Assembly (NCBI RefSeq): GCF_020297055.1
Contig: NZ_JAIXCQ010000001.1
Span: forward strand, 507,610-571,609
Reading direction: 5' to 3'
Length of the DNA: 64,000 bases
Source: Isoptericola luteus
Lineage (GTDB): Bacteria; Actinomycetota; Actinomycetes; Actinomycetales; Cellulomonadaceae
A program made the translations under genes and the position numbers. Shown piece by piece: positions 41,926-50,739 of this stretch. Below the pieces are notes generated by a model that saw only the letters and a program-made list of their open reading frames with translations, had not been told where the DNA came from and made no database searches. Each line of letters begins with the position of its first letter. The stretch's first letter is position 1.

Positions 41926-41955
41926 TTGACGGCGCACCGGAATCGTTTGCACACT
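41926..41955 (+). promoter_or_regulatory. Promoter with LacI operator copy 2, uronate regulator
   Basis: TTGACG (41926-41931) and CACACT (41950-41955), 18 bases apart, make a plausible promoter for the lacI gene. The operator-like GGAATCGTTTGCA (41939-41951) fills the spacer and touches the -10 element, which suggests autorepression. Confidence 0.5.
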
Positions 41956-41989
41956 GTCGTCATCAACGACGATCGGACCGGGAGGTGGC

Positions 41990-43108
41990 ATGGCGAACGC
42001 TCGTGACGTGGCGCAGCTCGCCGGGGTGTCGGTCTCGACCGTCTCCCGGGCGCTGGCCCGGGCCGGCAACGTCTCCGCCGCGACCCAGCAGCGCGTCGCC
42101 GAGGCGGCCGCCCGCCTCGGCTACCAGCCGGACCCCACGGCCCGCGGGCTGCGCATGGGCCGCACCAACGCCATCGGGCTCGTGGTGCCGGACCTCGAGA
42201 ACCCCTACTTCGCGTCGGTGACCAAGGGCGTGCAGGCCCGGGCCCGGGCGGCCGGCTACGCCCTGTTCGTCACCGACTCCGAGGAGGACCCTGCCACCGA
42301 GCCCACGCTCGTCGCGGAGTTCGCCCGCCGCGTCGACGGCATCATCCTCGCCTCGCCGCGGACCGACGACGAGACCCTGCGCGGCATGGTCCACGGCGCC
42401 CCGACCGTGCTCGTCAGCCGCGACGCGGACGGCGTGCCCTCGGTCGCCGTCGACGACGCGGACGGCATGACGCAGGTGCTGGGGCACCTGCACGCGCTGG
42501 GGCACCGGCGCGTGGGCGTGGCCGCAGGCCCGGGCAACTCCTGGTCCGGCCTGCGCCGGGTCGCCGGGCTGCGCCGTGCCGCGGAGCAGCTCGACGGCGT
42601 CACCCTCGTCGAGCTCGGCTCGTTCCCCCCGTACTTCTCCGGCGGCTTCGCGGCCGCCGACCACGCCGTGGCCGCGGAGGTCACCGCCGTGGTCGCGTTC
42701 AACGACCTCATGGCCCTCGGCATCCTGGACCGGCTGCGCGGCCGCGGGGTGCGCGTCCCGGACGACATGTCGGTCGTGGGGTTCGACGACGTCGCGGTCG
42801 CGACGCTCGTGTCACCGGCCCTGACCACGGTCCACGTGCCCCGCGCCGGGCTCGGACGGCGTGCCGTCGACCTGCTCGTGGCCGCGATCGAGGCCCGCGG
42901 GTCCGAGTCGCCCGAGCTGGCATCGCCCGAACAGTCGTCACCCGAGCCGGGGGGAGCCGGTCAGGCGCCGTCGAGGGCCGCCGCGGCGGCCCGTCACCGG
43001 CTCGGCGTCGAGATCGTCATCCGTGGTTCGACGGGCGTGCCCGGCGAACCGTTCCGCCGTTCCCCGCTCCCGGGGACGGCCACCAGCAACGCCTCCAGCA
43101 CCACCTGA
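41990..43108 (+). CDS. LacI-family regulator of the uronate genes
   Basis: The 372-residue protein has the N-terminal LacI helix-turn-helix (ARDVAQLAGVSVSTVSRALARAGNVSAATQQRVAEAAARLGY) and the effector-binding domain (GLVVPDLENPYFASVTKGVQARARAAGYALFV, GHRRVGVAAGP, SVVGFDDVAVATLVSPALTTVHVP). A Ser/Glu/Pro-rich insert (about 304-328) separates the core from the final IRGST strand. The start follows GGGAGG. It is divergent from uxaC, followed on the same strand by the importer genes after 71 bases, so it may share their transcript. Confidence 0.88.
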   Translation: MANARDVAQLAGVSVSTVSRALARAGNVSAATQQRVAEAAARLGYQPDPTARGLRMGRTNAIGLVVPDLENPYFASVTKGVQARARAAGYALFVTDSEEDPATEPTLVAEFARRVDGIILASPRTDDETLRGMVHGAPTVLVSRDADGVPSVAVDDADGMTQVLGHLHALGHRRVGVAAGPGNSWSGLRRVAGLRRAAEQLDGVTLVELGSFPPYFSGGFAAADHAVAAEVTAVVAFNDLMALGILDRLRGRGVRVPDDMSVVGFDDVAVATLVSPALTTVHVPRAGLGRRAVDLLVAAIEARGSESPELASPEQSSPEPGGAGQAPSRAAAAARHRLGVEIVIRGSTGVPGEPFRRSPLPGTATSNASSTT

Positions 43109-43179
43109 CGAGCACCTCCGCGTCGTCGTCGACGCGCTGGTTCCCGGGCACCGTCGCCCGGGGGAAGGAAGGAACGCTC

Positions 43180-44421
43180 ATGCGCACCACCCGCACCAGG
43201 AACCGTCGCCCCCGGCTCGCCGCCGTCGTCGTGGGCGCCACCGCGCTCGGCCTCGTGGCCGCGGCCTGCGCGCCGCCGGCGACGGAGTCGGACGAGCCCG
43301 CCGCCGAGGCGGGCGACGTCCCGGACACGCCGTCGGAGCCCGTCGAGCTGCACATCCTCGACGTCGCCGGAAACCAGAAGCTCACCGAGCCGATGGTCGA
43401 CGCGTTCGTCGAGGCGCACCCGGACGTCATCTCGTCCGTCACGTGGGAGACCGGCGGTGCGCCCGACGTCACCGGCATCGTCAAGCCGCAGGTGGACTCG
43501 GGGAACCTCTCGGTCGACCTCGTCCTCACCGGCAACGACGGCCTGTCCGCAGGGATCGGCCAGGACCTGTGGGTGCCGGTCGTCGACGACCACGGCGACC
43601 GGCTGACCAACCAGGAGAACTACCTGGAGCCGGCCGCGAAGATGCAGGAGCTCGCCGAGGGCTTCGGCGTCGTCGTCACGTACTACCCGTCCGGCCCGCT
43701 GCTGCAGTACGACCCGGGCGTGGTCAAGGACGTGCCGTCCGACCCGCAGGAGCTGCTCGACTGGGCCGAGGCGAACCCGGGCAAGTTCGGGTACGCGCGG
43801 CCGGCCAACTCCGGCCCGGGGCGCACGTTCCTCATGGGCCTGCCGTACATCCTGGGCGACTCCGACCCGCAGGACCCGGAGAACGGCTGGGACAAGACAT
43901 GGGCGTACCTCAAGGAGCTGGGCCAGTACGTCGACAACTACCCGACGGGCACCGGCCAGGTGATCACCAACATGGGCGACGGCACCTGGAGCATGATCCC
44001 GACGACGACCGGCTGGGAGATCGAGCCGCGCAGCGACGGCCGGCTGCCCGACACGGTCGAGGCGGCGGCGTTCGACGACTTCACCTGGGTGACGGACGCG
44101 CACTACGCGGCCATCCCGAAGGGGCAGTCGGCGGACAAGATCTCGGCCATCGTGCTGCTGCTGCAGGACATCCTGACGCCGGAGCAGAACGCCAAGGCGT
44201 ACGACCACGGCTACTTCTACCCCGGCCCGGCCGTCGAGGGCGCCACGCTCGACCTCGCGCCCGCGGAGTCGCAGCAGGTCATCGAGGAGTTCGGCCGCGA
44301 CTGGTTCGACGACCTCATCGAGTCCGAGGAGAAGGCGACCCCGCTCGCTCCTGCCGAGATGGTCAAGGCGTTCGACATCTGGGACCGCGAGATCGGCGCG
44401 GGCAAGTACACCGAGGAGTGA
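43180..44421 (+). CDS. Lipoprotein substrate-binding protein, PotD/FbpA-like, probable uronate binder
   Basis: The 413-residue protein has a lipoprotein signal with lipobox VAAAC (Cys about 30) and an SBP family 1 mature part (LHILDVAGNQKLTEPMVDAFVEAHP, YARPANSGPGRTFLMGLPYI, GTWSMIPTTTGWE). Its importer type (own PotA-like ATPase, two PotB/PotC-like permeases) often carries spermidine, iron or phosphonates, but the gene lies between the uronate regulator and fructuronate reductase, so a uronate or aldobiouronate is the likely ligand. The start follows GGAAGGAA. A hairpin with a nested small hairpin follows. Confidence 0.8.
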   Translation: MRTTRTRNRRPRLAAVVVGATALGLVAAACAPPATESDEPAAEAGDVPDTPSEPVELHILDVAGNQKLTEPMVDAFVEAHPDVISSVTWETGGAPDVTGIVKPQVDSGNLSVDLVLTGNDGLSAGIGQDLWVPVVDDHGDRLTNQENYLEPAAKMQELAEGFGVVVTYYPSGPLLQYDPGVVKDVPSDPQELLDWAEANPGKFGYARPANSGPGRTFLMGLPYILGDSDPQDPENGWDKTWAYLKELGQYVDNYPTGTGQVITNMGDGTWSMIPTTTGWEIEPRSDGRLPDTVEAAAFDDFTWVTDAHYAAIPKGQSADKISAIVLLLQDILTPEQNAKAYDHGYFYPGPAVEGATLDLAPAESQQVIEEFGRDWFDDLIESEEKATPLAPAEMVKAFDIWDREIGAGKYTEE

Positions 44422-44428
44422 CCGGAGC

Positions 44429-44473
44429 CCGGCCCGCGCCGCCCACGAGGTCGTGGAGCAGGGCGCGGGCCGG
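44429..44473 (+). promoter_or_regulatory. Intercistronic hairpin after the uronate binding-protein gene
   Basis: Arms 44429-44440 and 44462-44473 pair over 12 bp, and the 21-base loop holds a smaller hairpin (CCACGA with TCGTGG). It starts eight bases after the stop codon and precedes the ATPase gene on the same strand, like the hairpins at 9428 and 25820. Confidence 0.7.
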
Positions 44474-44512
44474 CGGGCAGCACGACCACCCAGACGAGGA
44501 GAAGAGGTCACG

Positions 44513-45655
44513 ATGGCGATCACTGCCGGCACGTTCGAGTCGCTCGAGCTGCGCGGGGTCGGACGCACCTTCGGCGGTCACGAGGCGCTGGTCGGGCTGG
44601 ACCTGACGGTCCGGGCGGGCGAGTTCATCGCCCTGCTCGGGCCGTCGGGCTGCGGCAAGTCCACCGCCCTGAACTGCCTGGCGGGCCTGCTGCCGCTGAC
44701 GCACGGGCAGATCCTGCTCGACGGTACGCGGGTGGACACCGTCCCGAGCGAGAAGCGCGGCTTCGGCATGGTGTTCCAGAGCTACGCGCTGTTCCCGCAC
44801 CTCTCGGTCGAGAAGAACGTGGCGTTCGGACTGCAGATGCGGGGCCTGGGCAAGCAGGAGATCCGGCGGCGCGTCGACGAGGCGATCGACCTGGTCAAGC
44901 TGGGCGAGCACGCGCGCAAGCTGCCTGGTCAGCTCTCGGGCGGCCAGCAGCAGCGTGTCGCCATCGCGCGCGCCGTCGTGCTGGAGCCGTCGCTCGTGCT
45001 CATGGACGAGCCGCTGTCGAACCTGGACGCCAAGCTCCGGCTCGACATGCGCACGGAGATCCGCCGGCTGCACCAGTCCCTGGGCCTGACGACGATCTAC
45101 GTGACGCACGACCAGGAGGAGGCGCTGTCCCTGGCGGACCGCCTGGTCGTGCTGCGCGAGGGCCGGGTGCAGCAGGTGGGCACCCCCGACGAGCTGTACG
45201 ACCACCCGCGCAACTGGCACGTGGCGGACTTCATGGGCTACCGCAACATCCTGCCCGGCGTGGTCGTCGCGCCGCAGGGTGCCGGCGACCGCGTGCAGGT
45301 CTCGGTGGGATCGCTCGCGCTGTCCGGCCGCCAGGTGGACCCGGCGGGCTCGACGGCCCGGGACGTGCGCGTCGCGGTGCGGCCGGACGACCTCGTGGTC
45401 CTCGCCCCCGGCGAGGAGCCGCGCGACGGCAACGTGCTGCGCGGCACCGTGCTCGTGGTCGAGTACCACGGGCGCGAGTTCGCGGTCGTCGTGCAGGCGC
45501 CGGACGGCACCCTGCTGCACGTGCGGACCCCGGTGGCCCCGCAGGTCGGCGCGGAGCTCGCGCTCACCGCACCGGCGGAGCGGATCCTGGTGTTCCCCGC
45601 CGACCTGACGGAGCGGTCGGCCGAGCCCGACCGGGCGGAGGCGGTGGCGGCATGA
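44513..45655 (+). CDS. ABC importer ATPase, PotA/CysA/FbpC type
   Basis: The 380-residue protein has Walker A GPSGCGKST at about 43, Q-loop GMVFQSYALFPHLSV, signature LSGGQQQR, Walker B LVLMDEPLSNLD, H-loop YVTHDQEEA and a C-terminal TOBE domain (about 290-370). The start at 44513 follows GAGGAGAAGAGG. It is the only dedicated ATPase among the three sugar importers that have split permeases in this window. The stop overlaps the permease start. Confidence 0.9.
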   Translation: MAITAGTFESLELRGVGRTFGGHEALVGLDLTVRAGEFIALLGPSGCGKSTALNCLAGLLPLTHGQILLDGTRVDTVPSEKRGFGMVFQSYALFPHLSVEKNVAFGLQMRGLGKQEIRRRVDEAIDLVKLGEHARKLPGQLSGGQQQRVAIARAVVLEPSLVLMDEPLSNLDAKLRLDMRTEIRRLHQSLGLTTIYVTHDQEEALSLADRLVVLREGRVQQVGTPDELYDHPRNWHVADFMGYRNILPGVVVAPQGAGDRVQVSVGSLALSGRQVDPAGSTARDVRVAVRPDDLVVLAPGEEPRDGNVLRGTVLVVEYHGREFAVVVQAPDGTLLHVRTPVAPQVGAELALTAPAERILVFPADLTERSAEPDRAEAVAA

Positions 45656-46605
45656 GCACCGCGCCCACCGCCTCCGGGCACAGGACGCCGGACCGAAGGG
45701 CGCCACGCAGCACGGCCAGCCTGCGCCACCGGCTCGCGGAGCGCGGCGTCGACTCGTCGCTGTGGCTCATGGTGCCGGCCCTGGTGTTCGCGCTGGCGCT
45801 GTTCGTCTACCCGTTCTCCTACGGGATCGGTCTCACGTTCCAGCCGAGCCTGGCCGCGCAGGAGCGCTGGGGCGGCGGCGTGCTGGCGAACTACGTGGCG
45901 TTCTTCCGCGACCCGTTCGTCTTCGACTCGGTGTGGATCACGATGCGGCTGGCGCTGCCCGCCGCGCTGTTCAACGTGATCGCGTCCATCCCGGTGGCCC
46001 TGGTGCTGCGGCGCAGGTTCCGGGGCAAGCGGCTCATGACGTCCGTCCTGGTGCTCCCGATCACGCTCGGCACCGTGCTCACGGCGCAGGGCCTGCTGAT
46101 CTTCGCCGGGCGGCAGGGCTGGCTCAACCGCTTCCTCATGGCGGCCGGGCTGGTCGACGAGCCGCTGCAGCTCGTGAACAACTACGTCGGCGTGATGCTC
46201 TCGCTGATCATCACGGGCTTCCCGTTCGCGTTCCTGCTGGTGTCGTCGTACCTGTCGGGCATCGACCCGTCGCTGGAGTCGGCGGCCCGGACGCTGGGCG
46301 CCGGCTGGTGGCAGCGGTTCCGGCGCATCACGATGCCGCTGCTGGCCCCGGGCCTCGCGACGACGTTCATCCTCACGTTCGTGCTCGCGTTCTCCGTGTT
46401 CCCCTCCGCGCGCCTCGTCGGTGACGCGATGGGCTCGACCCGCGTGATGTCGCTGATGGCGTTCCGGGCGTTCGGCGAGCAGAACGACTACCCGATGGCG
46501 TCCACGATCGCGCTGATGATGGGCGTGGTCGAGCTCGCCGTCGTCGCGCTCGTGCTCGCCTGGCGCGCTCTGCTCTACAAGGGATCGACGGGAGGCAAGG
46601 GCTGA
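45652..46605 (+). CDS. ABC importer permease, PotB type
   Basis: The 317-residue protein has six membrane segments after a 35-residue basic tail, with the coupling loop SLESAARTLGAGWWQRFRRITMPLLAPGL. It starts in an ATGA overlap with the ATPase and its stop overlaps the next ATG (TGATG). With the next gene it forms the channel of the predicted uronate importer. Confidence 0.88.
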   Translation: MSTAPTASGHRTPDRRAPRSTASLRHRLAERGVDSSLWLMVPALVFALALFVYPFSYGIGLTFQPSLAAQERWGGGVLANYVAFFRDPFVFDSVWITMRLALPAALFNVIASIPVALVLRRRFRGKRLMTSVLVLPITLGTVLTAQGLLIFAGRQGWLNRFLMAAGLVDEPLQLVNNYVGVMLSLIITGFPFAFLLVSSYLSGIDPSLESAARTLGAGWWQRFRRITMPLLAPGLATTFILTFVLAFSVFPSARLVGDAMGSTRVMSLMAFRAFGEQNDYPMASTIALMMGVVELAVVALVLAWRALLYKGSTGGKG

Positions 46606-47543
46606 TGGCACTCGACGACGACGTCGACCGCGGCACGGTGGCGACCACCGAGGGCTCCGGCTCGGGCGGTCGCGCCCCGCGACCCCGCCCGGCCCGGGCA
46701 CCGGGCGAGAGGTCGCTCGCGGCGTCCCCGTCCACCTGGTTCGTCTGGGCCGGTATGGCGGCCTTCCTCGTGCTGCTCCTGGGCATCCTCGTGGCGGTGG
46801 TGGTCGACTCGTTCGGCCGCGGATGGTTCCGCACCTGGCTGCCGCCGGAGTGGACCACCGACTGGTACTCCGGGGCCTGGGACCGGTTCGACCTGACGCA
46901 CGTGGTCGGCGTGACCGTCGGCGTGGCGGTGACCGTCGTGGTGCTGTCCGTGCTGATCGGGGTTCCGGCCGCGTACCTGCTGGCCCGGCGCAGCTTCCCT
47001 GGCAAGCGGCTCGTGAACGTGCTGTTCCTGCTGCCGATCCTCATGCCGCCGATCACGTTCGGCATCCCGCTCGCGACGGTGATGTACGCGTTCGGGCTCG
47101 GCCGGTCCGTGATCGCGGTGATCCTGGTGAACCTCGTGCCGTCGGTGCCGTTCGTGATCCTGACGATGACGCCGTTCATCGAGCAGATCAACCCCGCCAT
47201 CGAGTCGGCGGCGCGCATGTGCGGCGCCGGGATCCGCCAGGTGTTCACCCGGGTGCTGGCCCCGCTGCTGGTGCCGGGCATCCTGGCCGCGGCGATCCTC
47301 GTGCTCGTGCGGACCGTCGGGATGTTCGAGCTGACGTTCCTGGTCTCCGGGCCGCAGTCCGACACGCTCGTCGTCGCGATCTACCGTGCGATGACGTCGG
47401 CCGGCGGCGGCGAGGCCAGGCAGCTGATCTCCGCCATGGCGGTGATCTACACGACGACCATGCTCGCGATGCTGGTCGTCGCCCTCCGATTCGTGAACCC
47501 GACCCAGCTGGTCGCCCAGGTAAAGGACGCTCGTGACGACTGA
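46605..47543 (+). CDS. ABC importer permease, PotC type
   Basis: The 312-residue protein has a long polar N-terminal tail, six membrane segments and the coupling loop AIESAARMCGAGIRQVFTRVLAPLLVPG. The region VFLLPILMPPITFGIPLATVMYAFG is typical of binding-protein-dependent inner-membrane components. It overlaps the preceding stop and is itself overlapped by the GTG start of the reductase, so importer and reductase are coupled. Confidence 0.88.
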   Translation: MALDDDVDRGTVATTEGSGSGGRAPRPRPARAPGERSLAASPSTWFVWAGMAAFLVLLLGILVAVVVDSFGRGWFRTWLPPEWTTDWYSGAWDRFDLTHVVGVTVGVAVTVVVLSVLIGVPAAYLLARRSFPGKRLVNVLFLLPILMPPITFGIPLATVMYAFGLGRSVIAVILVNLVPSVPFVILTMTPFIEQINPAIESAARMCGAGIRQVFTRVLAPLLVPGILAAAILVLVRTVGMFELTFLVSGPQSDTLVVAIYRAMTSAGGGEARQLISAMAVIYTTTMLAMLVVALRFVNPTQLVAQVKDARDD

Positions 47544-49104
47544 CAGGCTCCACCGCTCCGCCGTTCCCTCCGGCCTCGTCGCCCCCGTGGCGCCGGACCA
47601 GGTGGGCATCGTCCACCTCGGGATCGGCGCGTTCCACCGTGCCCACCAGGCGGTCTTCACCGAGCTGGCCGCTCGCGAGACGGGTGACCTGCGGTGGGGG
47701 ATCCTCGGCGTCACGCAGCGGTCCGCGTCCGTGCGGGACCAGCTGCGCCCGCAGGGCGGCGTCTACTCGGTGCTCACGGCGGGCACGGACGGCACGACTC
47801 TCGACCTGGTCGGGTCCGTCGTCGACGTCGCGTGGCCGGCCGAGGAGACGCCGCGCGTGCTGGCCGCCCTCGCGGCGCCGACGACGCACGTCGTGACCCT
47901 CACCGTGACGGAGAAGGGGTACGCCCGGGACGCGGACGGTCGGCTCGACGTCGCGCGGGTGTCCGGGGACCTCGCCGCGCTCCGTGCCGAGCACGTGGTC
48001 GACGTCGACGTCGACGGCGATCCCGGCCCCGGGGCCGACACCCACCACCTGCTCGGCGGCGAGCCGGCGCATGCTCGGCCGGGGGAGAGCGCCGTCGGCC
48101 TGCTCGTCCGCGGGCTCGCGGCCAGGCAGCGGGCCTCCGCCGCCGCGGGCCAGGCACGGCCGGTCACCGTCCTGACGTGCGACAACATGGTCGACAACGG
48201 CCGGGTGCTGCAGCGCCTGGTGTCCGAGGCCGTCGACGCCGCGCTGCCGGGCGAGGCCGGCGACGACCTGCGGGCCTGGCTGGCGGCGGAGGTCACCTTC
48301 CCCTGCTCGATGGTCGACCGCATCGTCCCGGCCACCACGCCCGACCAGCGGGACCAGGTGGCCCGGGAGCTCGGTGCGCGCGACGAGGGGCTCGTCGTCG
48401 GCGAGCCGTTCCGGCAGTGGGTGATCGAGGACGATTTCGCCGGGCCCCGGCCGGCGTGGGAGCTTGCGGGCGCCACCTTCACGACCGACGTCGCCCCGTG
48501 GGAGCGGGCGAAGCTGCGGCTGCTCAACGGCACGCACTCGCTGCTCGCGTACGCCGGGCGGCTCGCGGGGCACACGACGCTCGCCGAGGCCGTCACCGAC
48601 CCGGTGCTGGCCCGCCGGGCGCGCGCGTTCATGCTCGACGACGCCCTGCCGACGCTCGAGGCGCCGCAGGGCGCGGACCTGGGGGCCTACGCCACCTCGC
48701 TGCTGGAGCGGTTCGCCAACCCCGCCACCGGGCACACCACCGTGCAGGTGTCGATGGACGGGACCCAGAAGATCCCGATCCGCTGGGGCGGCACGATCGC
48801 GGACCGGCTGGCCGCGGGCGTGGTGCCGCGTCAGGCCGCGTTCGCGCTCGCCGCGTGGAGCGAGGTGGTGCGCCGGGAGGCGGCCGCCGGGCGCGAGGTC
48901 GACGACCCGCGGGCCGCGGAGCTGAGGCACGTGGTCCTGGACGCGGGCGGCGGTGACGCCGCGGCCGCCGGCGCCGCCGACGTGGCCCGGGCGCTCGTCG
49001 GGCTGCCCGGGCTGCTGCCGCCGGACGTCGCGGGCGACGCCGGGCTGGTGGCCGCCGTCGTCGCGGAGGTCGAGGCGCTCGCGGCGGTGCCGACCGCGGT
49101 CTGA
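47533..49104 (+). CDS. uxuB: Fructuronate reductase / mannitol-dehydrogenase family
   Basis: The 523-residue long-chain polyol dehydrogenase reduces D-fructuronate to D-mannonate with NADH. IVHLGIGAFHRAHQAVF binds the cofactor, TVTEKGY and PCSMVDRIVPATTP are family hallmarks, and the catalytic Lys lies in KLRLLNGTHSLLAY. An insert around residues 150-180 is Asp/Gly/Pro-rich. Mannitol dehydrogenase is the main alternative; uxuA and uxaC in the same locus decide for UxuB. The GTG start at 47533 follows AAAGGA and overlaps the permease end by 11 bases. Confidence 0.87.
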   Translation: MTTDRLHRSAVPSGLVAPVAPDQVGIVHLGIGAFHRAHQAVFTELAARETGDLRWGILGVTQRSASVRDQLRPQGGVYSVLTAGTDGTTLDLVGSVVDVAWPAEETPRVLAALAAPTTHVVTLTVTEKGYARDADGRLDVARVSGDLAALRAEHVVDVDVDGDPGPGADTHHLLGGEPAHARPGESAVGLLVRGLAARQRASAAAGQARPVTVLTCDNMVDNGRVLQRLVSEAVDAALPGEAGDDLRAWLAAEVTFPCSMVDRIVPATTPDQRDQVARELGARDEGLVVGEPFRQWVIEDDFAGPRPAWELAGATFTTDVAPWERAKLRLLNGTHSLLAYAGRLAGHTTLAEAVTDPVLARRARAFMLDDALPTLEAPQGADLGAYATSLLERFANPATGHTTVQVSMDGTQKIPIRWGGTIADRLAAGVVPRQAAFALAAWSEVVRREAAAGREVDDPRAAELRHVVLDAGGGDAAAAGAADVARALVGLPGLLPPDVAGDAGLVAAVVAEVEALAAVPTAV

Positions 49105-49420
49105 CGCCGCGGGCGCGGTCGTGCGGCCGGGGGGGGGCTCGGGCCTCCCGGCCGTCGTCGTGCCACGACCGGTGCCGGCCTGCCGGCGGCCGGTCGTGTC
49201 GCTCCGCCCGACCGGTCGCCCGCGGCGAGTGTGAGCGCTCACATCGTCGCGTCGTGGGCGCCGTCGGAAAGTCCGCTGTCCGGGCATGGCCGTTGCCAGA
49301 TCGTGACCCGGGGGTCTGGACAACGCTTGCCGTCCGAGTATTGTATCGTTTCAAGTCGGCGGCCCACGGGCGGTGCTGAAGAGGGCACCGACGCGCCGAC
49401 CACTGAGCAAGGAGGCTCAC
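49105..49420 (+). promoter_or_regulatory. Control region of the rhamnogalacturonan importer operon
   Basis: This 316-bp gap holds no gene. After a G/C-rich inverted-repeat stretch (49115-49195), a perfect 14-bp palindrome TGTGAGCGCTCACA lies at 49230-49243, of LacI/CebR-like shape. TGGACA (49317-49322) and TATTGT (49339-49344), 16 bases apart, form a promoter. TGTATCGTTTCA (49343-49354) overlaps the -10 end and matches the rhamnose-regulon box TGAAMCGATWCA on the other strand. AAGGAGG precedes the start codon. Confidence 0.65.
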
Positions 49421-50737
49421 ATGAGGATCACGCGCAAGGCCGCCGGCGCGGCAGCGGCCACCGTCACCCTGGCCATGGCCCTGACGGCCTGCGGGAACGG
49501 TGGCGAGCCCGCGGAGCCGGGGTCGGCCGAAGAGCTGAGCACCGAGGACGACATCACCATCTCCCTCGCCTGGTGGGGCGACGACGACCGTGCCGCGAAG
49601 TACGAGGAGGCGGTGGACCTCTTCGAGAAGGCCCACCCCAACGTCACGGTGCAGACGCAGTTCCAGGCCTGGGACGACTACTGGACGGCGCGGGCCACCG
49701 AGGCCGCGGGCAAGGCACTGCCCGACGTCGTCCAGATGGACCTGTCCTACCTGCGCCAGTACGGCGGCACGGGCCAGCTCCTCGACCTCAGCGGGCAGGT
49801 GGACGTCAACCTCGACGTCGCCGGGCTCGACGAGGCGCTGCTGTCCTCCGGGCAGATCGACGGCGCCCAGTACGGCATCCCCACCAGCACCAACACGCTG
49901 GCCCTCTTCTACAACGCCGACGTCCTGGCCGACCTCGGCATCGACCCGCCCGCCGAGGGCTACACCTGGGACGACTACAACGCCTGGGTCGAGGAGGTCT
50001 CGGCCAAGGGCGCCGGCGGCGAACCGGCCATCTACGGTTCCGCCGACTACACGGGCACCTTCTGGTTCTTCCTGCAGTGGCTGATCCAGCAGGGGGTCGA
50101 TCCGTTCAGCGCCGACGGCCAGCTCAACTTCGACCAGGCGCAGATGGCCGAGTGGCTGAACAGCGGCCAGAACCTGCGCGACGGCGAGGCGTTCTTCCCG
50201 ATCGCCCGCACCAAGCAGATCGAGCCGCTGGGCGGGTTCACCGTCAGCGAGGCGGCGTCCGAGGCGAGCTGGGACAACTTCCTCGCCGGCTACGTGGCCG
50301 AGACGGAGCAGGACATCCAGATGCTCCCCATGCCGTCCGGCGACAACGGGCCGCAGCAGTTCTACAAGCCGTCGATGCTGCTCTCGGCGTCGGCCAGCAC
50401 CGAGCAGCCGGCGGCCGCCGCGGCGCTCGTCGACTTCCTCATCAACGACCCGCAGGTCGGCACGATCTTCGGCACGTCGAAGGGCGTGCCCGCCGTCGCC
50501 GCGCAGCGGGACGCGATGAACGTCGAGCCCGGCTCCATCGACGAGCAGGTCGTGGGCTTCGAGGAGCAGGTCGCGGACATCGTCACCGAGCCGGCCCCCG
50601 TGCCGGTCGAGGGCTTCGGCGAGATCGAGGCCGAGTTCAAGCGGCTGAGCGAGGAGCTCCAGTACGGCAACGTGAGCGTGGACGACTTCGTCTCGCAGTG
50701 GTTCACCTTCGCCGACGACGCCGTGGGGTCGGAGTGA
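49421..50737 (+). CDS. Lipoprotein sugar-binding protein (SBP family 1), probable rhamnogalacturonan-oligosaccharide binder
   Basis: The 438-residue protein has a lipoprotein signal with lipobox ALTAC (Cys about 25) and the mature start ITISLAWWGDDDRAAKYEEAVDLFEKAHPNVTV of MalE-like proteins. PDVVQMDLSYLRQYGG and GYTWDDYNAW are family segments. The start follows AAGGAGG. It heads an operon with two permeases and a YesL-like gene, next to rhamnogalacturonan lyase, under a rhamnose-type box, so unsaturated rhamnogalacturonan oligosaccharides are the likely ligand. Confidence 0.85.
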   Translation: MRITRKAAGAAAATVTLAMALTACGNGGEPAEPGSAEELSTEDDITISLAWWGDDDRAAKYEEAVDLFEKAHPNVTVQTQFQAWDDYWTARATEAAGKALPDVVQMDLSYLRQYGGTGQLLDLSGQVDVNLDVAGLDEALLSSGQIDGAQYGIPTSTNTLALFYNADVLADLGIDPPAEGYTWDDYNAWVEEVSAKGAGGEPAIYGSADYTGTFWFFLQWLIQQGVDPFSADGQLNFDQAQMAEWLNSGQNLRDGEAFFPIARTKQIEPLGGFTVSEAASEASWDNFLAGYVAETEQDIQMLPMPSGDNGPQQFYKPSMLLSASASTEQPAAAAALVDFLINDPQVGTIFGTSKGVPAVAAQRDAMNVEPGSIDEQVVGFEEQVADIVTEPAPVPVEGFGEIEAEFKRLSEELQYGNVSVDDFVSQWFTFADDAVGSE

Positions 50738-50739
50738 CG

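Noticed and set aside
40198-42069. N-terminal extension of uxuA to a 1001-residue protein
   Set aside because: The extension is antisense-frame shadow over uxaC, which is itself strongly supported. The GTG at 40197 has a ribosome-binding site.
43130-43170. Terminator between the uronate lacI gene and its importer
   Set aside because: The inverted CCCGGG words there give only a 6-7 bp stem, and the ribosome site follows at once. A full transcription stop is not supported.
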